Positions 6,387 to 9,057 of a stretch of 9,057 nt of DNA are shown one piece after another; the first letter of the stretch is position 1; each line of letters begins with the position of its first letter. The notes beneath the pieces were generated by a model, which saw only the letters and a list, made by a program, of their open reading frames with translations, searched no databases and was not told the origin of the DNA. The stretch comes from Thermoplasmata archaeon (GTDB taxonomy: Archaea > Thermoplasmatota > Thermoplasmata > Lutacidiplasmatales > UBA184): contig JASHUV010000191.1 in NCBI GenBank assembly GCA_030039825.1, forward strand, positions 1-9,057. Reading direction: 5' to 3'. The translations under genes and the position numbers were made by a program.

Positions 6387-6394
6387 CGTTAAGA
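6387..6394 (+). promoter_or_regulatory. Possible TATA-like element for the thiolase operon
   Basis: CGTTAAGA is the most AT-rich patch before the thiolase and sits about 25 bases upstream of its GTG at 6414. This is the spacing expected for a leaderless archaeal transcript. A GGAGGT lies only one base before the GTG, too close for normal ribosome-binding-site use, which also fits leaderless initiation. The match to the TATA consensus is poor. Confidence 0.25.
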
Positions 6395-6413
6395 GGGTTC
6401 GGGGGCGGAGGTC

Positions 6414-7580
6414 GTGACGCGCCGGCGCGCCGCGCTCATCGGGGCCGGCCACACGAAGTTCGGCGTGCTCCCGGACGGACCCCGGGCGCTCCTCCGCCAG
6501 GCGGTCGACGGGGCCGTCGCGAGCGTCGACCGCGGCGTCGAGCGCTCGGCGATCGGCGAGGCGTTCCTCGGCACCCTCGGCTTCGCCGGCTGGCAGCTCG
6601 GCAACGCCTCCGCCGTCCTCGCCGAGGAGGCGCGCCTCCCCGGCGTCCCGGTCACCCGGGTCGAGAACGCCTGCGCGTCGGCCGGCTTCGCGCTTCGCTC
6701 CGGCGTCCAGGCGATCGAGAGCGGGGCCCGCGACGTCGTGCTCGTCGTCGGACTCGAGAAGATGAACGACGCCCCCTCCACCCGTCGGAGGTACTGGCTC
6801 GGCGTCTCGGGCGACACCGAATGGGAGCGGATGGCCGGCCTCACCTTCGCCGGCGTCTACGGCCTCATGGCGAGCGCCTACCTTACGGAGCACCACGCCG
6901 ACCCGGACGCGCTCGCCGAGGTCGCCGTCAAGAACCACGAGAACGCCCTCGCGAACCCGAACGCCCACCTGAGGAAGCGGATCACCCGGGAGGAGGCGAA
7001 GGCCTCGCCGCTCGTCGCCGACCCCCTGAGGCTGTTCGATTGCTGCCCGGTCAGCGACGGGGCGGCCGCGCTCCTCCTCGCCGGGGAGGAGGTCGCCAAG
7101 CGGTTCACGGACACCCCGGTCCTCATCGAGGGGACCGGCGCGGGCTCCGACGCGCTCGCGTTGCAGGACCGGGCGTCCCTGACGAAGCTCGCGGCGACCC
7201 GGCGGGCCGCCGACGAGGCGTTCCGGCGCAGCGGTACGGAGCGCCGGTCCGTCGATCTCCTCGAGGTGCACGATTGCTTCACCATCGCCGAGCTCCTCGC
7301 GCTCGAGGACCTCGGCTTCGCCCCCGCCGGTGAGGCGGCCGCCCTCGAGCTCTCCGGCGCCACGCGGATCGGGGGGGCGCTGCCCGTGAATCCCGACGGG
7401 GGCCTGAAGGCGAAGGGGCACCCCATCGGGGCCACGGGCGCGAGCCAGGCGTACGAGGCGTTCCGGCAGCTCCGGGGCGAGGCCGGGAGCCGGCAGGTGA
7501 AGGGCGCCCGGCGCGCCCTCACCCACAACGTCGGCGGATCCGGAGCGAGCGCGACCGTCACGCTGTTCGCCGCGGTGTAG
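6414..7580 (+). CDS. SCP2-type thiolase (archaeal acetyl-CoA C-acetyltransferase family)
   Basis: The archaeal branch of this family condenses two acetyl-CoA to acetoacetyl-CoA, the first step of mevalonate synthesis, often in a complex with HMG-CoA synthase and a DUF35 protein. The 388-residue length is normal. The N-terminus ALIGAGHTKFG (7-17) is typical. The nucleophile is Cys87 in RVENACASAGFAL. The SCP2-type signature HDCFTIAELLALEDLG has His286 and Cys288. The GHPIGATGASQ motif gives His336, and HNVGGSGASATV (371-382) replaces the CxGGG loop of classical thiolases, again SCP2-like. All catalytic residues are present. Other SCP2-type thiolases act on longer acyl chains, so the substrate is an inference. 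The start is GTG; the next gene begins 6 bases after the stop, so they form an operon. Confidence 0.92.
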   Translation: MTRRRAALIGAGHTKFGVLPDGPRALLRQAVDGAVASVDRGVERSAIGEAFLGTLGFAGWQLGNASAVLAEEARLPGVPVTRVENACASAGFALRSGVQAIESGARDVVLVVGLEKMNDAPSTRRRYWLGVSGDTEWERMAGLTFAGVYGLMASAYLTEHHADPDALAEVAVKNHENALANPNAHLRKRITREEAKASPLVADPLRLFDCCPVSDGAAALLLAGEEVAKRFTDTPVLIEGTGAGSDALALQDRASLTKLAATRRAADEAFRRSGTERRSVDLLEVHDCFTIAELLALEDLGFAPAGEAAALELSGATRIGGALPVNPDGGLKAKGHPIGATGASQAYEAFRQLRGEAGSRQVKGARRALTHNVGGSGASATVTLFAAV

Positions 7581-7586
7581 GGGCCG

Positions 7587-8768
7587 ATGCCGAGCCCGAT
7601 CCGCGCGGGCGCCTGGGCCTCCCCAGCGGGAGAGCTCGAGGGCCACCCGGTCGTCGGCCCCGACGAGGATGCCTTCACCCTCGCCGTCGCCGCCCTCGAG
7701 GCCCTCCCGACCGTCGCCGCCTCGCCGGGGGTGAGCGTCCGGACGGTCGGGGAGTTCGAGCCGGGCGTCGAGGACGACCTCGCCGCCGCCCTCGGGCTCC
7801 CTCCCTCGGCCGTCCGACCCCCCGTGCCGCGGGTGAGCTTCGGCGCGGCGCTCTCGGAGGCCGCCGGGCAGGAGGCCCCGTCCCTCCTCGTCGCGATCGA
7901 CGAGCGCGCGATCGGCGGGGCGGGCTCCGCCCCCGCCGGAGCGCTCGCGCTCGGATTCGGCGGCCCGGACGGGGCGCGGCTCCGTTCCCACCGTACCGTC
8001 CCCGGCGATCCCTCGGTGATGGGGATGGGGGGGGGCTCCGGAAGCCCCTCGTCGAGCAGCGGGGTGGTCCGCTTGGACCACGGTCCCGCGGTGGAGCCAG
8101 GGGGACCGCCCTCGGTCGGTCTCTCGGGATTGCGCGCCGCGCTTACGGGTTCGGTGGGGCCTAGCGTCACGCTCGTGGACCTCGCTCCGGAAGGGCTCTG
8201 GATCGGAGAGCTCGACCTCCGACCGTCCGCCTCCTGGAGCCCGGCCTCCCCCGCCGGGGCGATCTTCCGATGGGAGAGCCCCTCCGCGTTCGCCGGACGC
8301 CCGGCTCGTCGCCCTCCGACGGTCTCGGAGGGCGCGTACGTGCCGCGGGCGACGTACCGGGCGGAGCGCGCGAGCCGGTGGCGGTTCGCCGCGGAGCGGT
8401 GCCCGCGCTGCGGCGCGCGGACCTTCCCGAAGCGCGGTGCCTGCTCGACCTGCGGGAACGCCGAAGGGCTCACGGACGAGCTCCTCCCCCGGACCGGGCT
8501 CGCGGTGGAGGCGACCACCGTCGTGCACCGGGGGGCCCAGCCGAGCGAGTTCGACCGCCAGGTCGAGGTGAGCGGCGAGTACGAGGTGCTGCTCGCGCGC
8601 GCGGCCGAGGGCGTCCGGGTCACCCTCCAGGTGGCCGACGTCCCTCCGGGCGCGATCTCGATCGGAGACCGCATCGACGCCCGGCTCCGTCGCTTGATCC
8701 CGATGGAGGGCGAGTGGCGGTACGCGCTCAAGGCCGTCCCCTCCCGAGACGGAGCGGTCCCGGCCTGA
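7587..8768 (+). CDS. Degenerate HMG-CoA-synthase-like domain fused to DUF35 Zn-ribbon/OB-fold protein
   Basis: The 393-residue protein has two parts. Residues 250-385 are a DUF35 acyl-CoA-associated protein: the YVPRATYRAERASRWRF helix, a zinc ribbon C272-x2-C275-x10-C286-x2-C289 (CPRCGARTFPKRGACSTCG), then an OB-fold barrel. Plain DUF35 proteins are about 130 residues, so the first 250 are extra. They look like a worn HMG-CoA synthase / thiolase fold. VGPDEDAFTLAVAALEAL (23-40) resembles the DEDxxTxAVEAA helix. AAALGLPPSAVRPPVPRVSFG (67-86) resembles the segment leading to the nucleophile. LLVAIDERA and GALALGFGG follow in the right order. There is no cysteine before residue 272, so the active-site Cys is lost. 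Residues 145-160 are Gly/Ser-rich around a run of nine G bases. In the known archaeal complex DUF35 bridges thiolase and HMG-CoA synthase; here the two roles may be merged. DUF35 is certain; the N-terminal assignment is by eye. Confidence 0.85.
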   Translation: MPSPIRAGAWASPAGELEGHPVVGPDEDAFTLAVAALEALPTVAASPGVSVRTVGEFEPGVEDDLAAALGLPPSAVRPPVPRVSFGAALSEAAGQEAPSLLVAIDERAIGGAGSAPAGALALGFGGPDGARLRSHRTVPGDPSVMGMGGGSGSPSSSSGVVRLDHGPAVEPGGPPSVGLSGLRAALTGSVGPSVTLVDLAPEGLWIGELDLRPSASWSPASPAGAIFRWESPSAFAGRPARRPPTVSEGAYVPRATYRAERASRWRFAAERCPRCGARTFPKRGACSTCGNAEGLTDELLPRTGLAVEATTVVHRGAQPSEFDRQVEVSGEYEVLLARAAEGVRVTLQVADVPPGAISIGDRIDARLRRLIPMEGEWRYALKAVPSRDGAVPA

Positions 8769-8881
8769 CCGTTCCGGTCGCCCCGCCGGACCGGCCTCAG
8801 GCCGGAGGAACGGACGCGCCCGGGGGGCGCGGGAAGGGCTTTCCGCCCGCAGGACTCGCGCCGGCGCAGAAGGCTCTCCCG
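8769..8881. other. Structured intergenic region with nested inverted repeats
   Basis: This 113-base gap holds a nested structure. An outer 7-base stem pairs CCGTTCC (8769-8775) with GGAACGG (8807-8813). Inside it is a perfect hairpin CCGGCCT-C-AGGCCGG (8791-8805), and GCCGG-A-CCGGC (8785-8795) offers an alternative fold. A second hairpin, GCGCCC-GGG-GGGCGC, follows at 8816-8830. No T-run follows either, so a classical archaeal terminator is not shown. They may affect transcript ends or the expression of the next gene. Some pairing is expected by chance at this GC content. Confidence 0.4.
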
Positions 8882-9057
8882 ATGACGAAAGAATCCGGAT
8901 TCCACGTCGTGATCGAGCGGTCGGCGCCCACCAAGCTCTACCCGTTCGTCCGTTTCTTCCAAGGGTTCGAACAGGTCCCGGCCGTCCGACGGCTCTTCGG
9001 TCCGGCGACCGCCCGCGTCCTTCGCGACCTCCGGGTCGAGTTCTTCACCGGACGGTT
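8882..9057 (+). CDS. Start of an unrecognised gene (3' partial)
   Basis: An ATG at 8882 opens a frame with no stop through the window end (58 complete codons). The protein starts MTKESGFHVVIERSAPTKL and continues through aromatic and basic segments such as YPFVRFFQGFEQ and RVLRDLRVEFFTGR. Codons follow the G/C-ending bias of the neighbouring genes (GTC, CTC, TTC, GAC), which supports coding. A weak AAGG purine patch lies about 9 bases before the start. There is no signal peptide or membrane helix in the visible part. I cannot name a family. It follows the DUF35 gene by 113 bases containing inverted repeats, so it may be a separate transcription unit. Confidence 0.6.
   Translation, partial: MTKESGFHVVIERSAPTKLYPFVRFFQGFEQVPAVRRLFGPATARVLRDLRVEFFTGR

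Noticed and set aside
5757..8528. Very long minus-strand open frame (over 900 codons) running from inside the DUF35 gene through ubiX
   Set aside because: Only the last 185-192 codons resemble a protein (UbiX). The rest is antisense to the thiolase and DUF35 genes, and is Gly/Arg/Glu-rich low-complexity sequence typical of GC-rich antisense frames.
8769..8881. Classical intrinsic terminator after the DUF35 gene
   Set aside because: The hairpins are strong but are not followed by a T-run, so termination cannot be claimed from the sequence.
6878..8962. Minus-strand open frame of nearly 700 codons opposite thiolase and DUF35
   Set aside because: It is Ser/Arg/Ala/Pro-rich without domains, and the opposite strand encodes well-defined proteins.

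Overview
The window is very GC-rich (about 70% by eye) and looks archaeal. It carries diphthine synthase, the stand-alone glutaminase subunit of an archaeal two-subunit GMP synthetase, a Hef-family helicase, and the archaeal pairing of an SCP2-type thiolase with a DUF35 (Zn-ribbon/OB-fold) protein. Hef points to Euryarchaeota in the broad sense. A GC-rich lineage of Thermoplasmatota is my best guess, but nothing here proves it. GTG starts dominate, and several junctions are 4-base GTGA stop/start overlaps. There are no insertion sequences, tRNA or rRNA genes, or CRISPR arrays.

Layout. (1) Plus strand, 1-2665: the C-terminal helicase half of a Hef-like protein that enters from upstream, a 37-residue membrane peptide, a tandem universal-stress-protein (Usp) gene and dphB (diphthamide on elongation factor 2). 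(2) Minus strand, 2669-6314: read in transcription order this is ubiX (flavin prenyltransferase), a single-pass exported protein with five N-glycosylation sequons, a two-helix membrane protein with a cytoplasmic coiled coil, and guaA glutaminase, joined by three successive GTGA overlaps. After a 55-base gap with a possible promoter comes a 511-residue cysteine/histidine-containing protein of unknown function. Its stop lies 3 bases from the stop of dphB. (3) Plus strand, 6414 to the end: thiolase, a fusion of an apparently degenerate HMG-CoA-synthase-like domain with DUF35, a 113-base gap with strong inverted repeats, and the start of an unrecognised gene that runs off the window.

How the genes may fit together. 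UbiX makes prenylated FMN for UbiD-type decarboxylases. In many archaea one of these works in the modified mevalonate pathway. Thiolase and DUF35 belong to the complex that starts that pathway. The divergent ubiX/thiolase arrangement therefore suggests isoprenoid (membrane lipid) synthesis, although no UbiD, aconitase X or intact HMG-CoA synthase is visible here. The most interesting points are the HMG-CoA-synthase-like half with no cysteine fused to DUF35, a probable frameshift in the tail of the helicase, the unknown 511-residue protein, and the coupled pair of unknown membrane proteins between ubiX and guaA.
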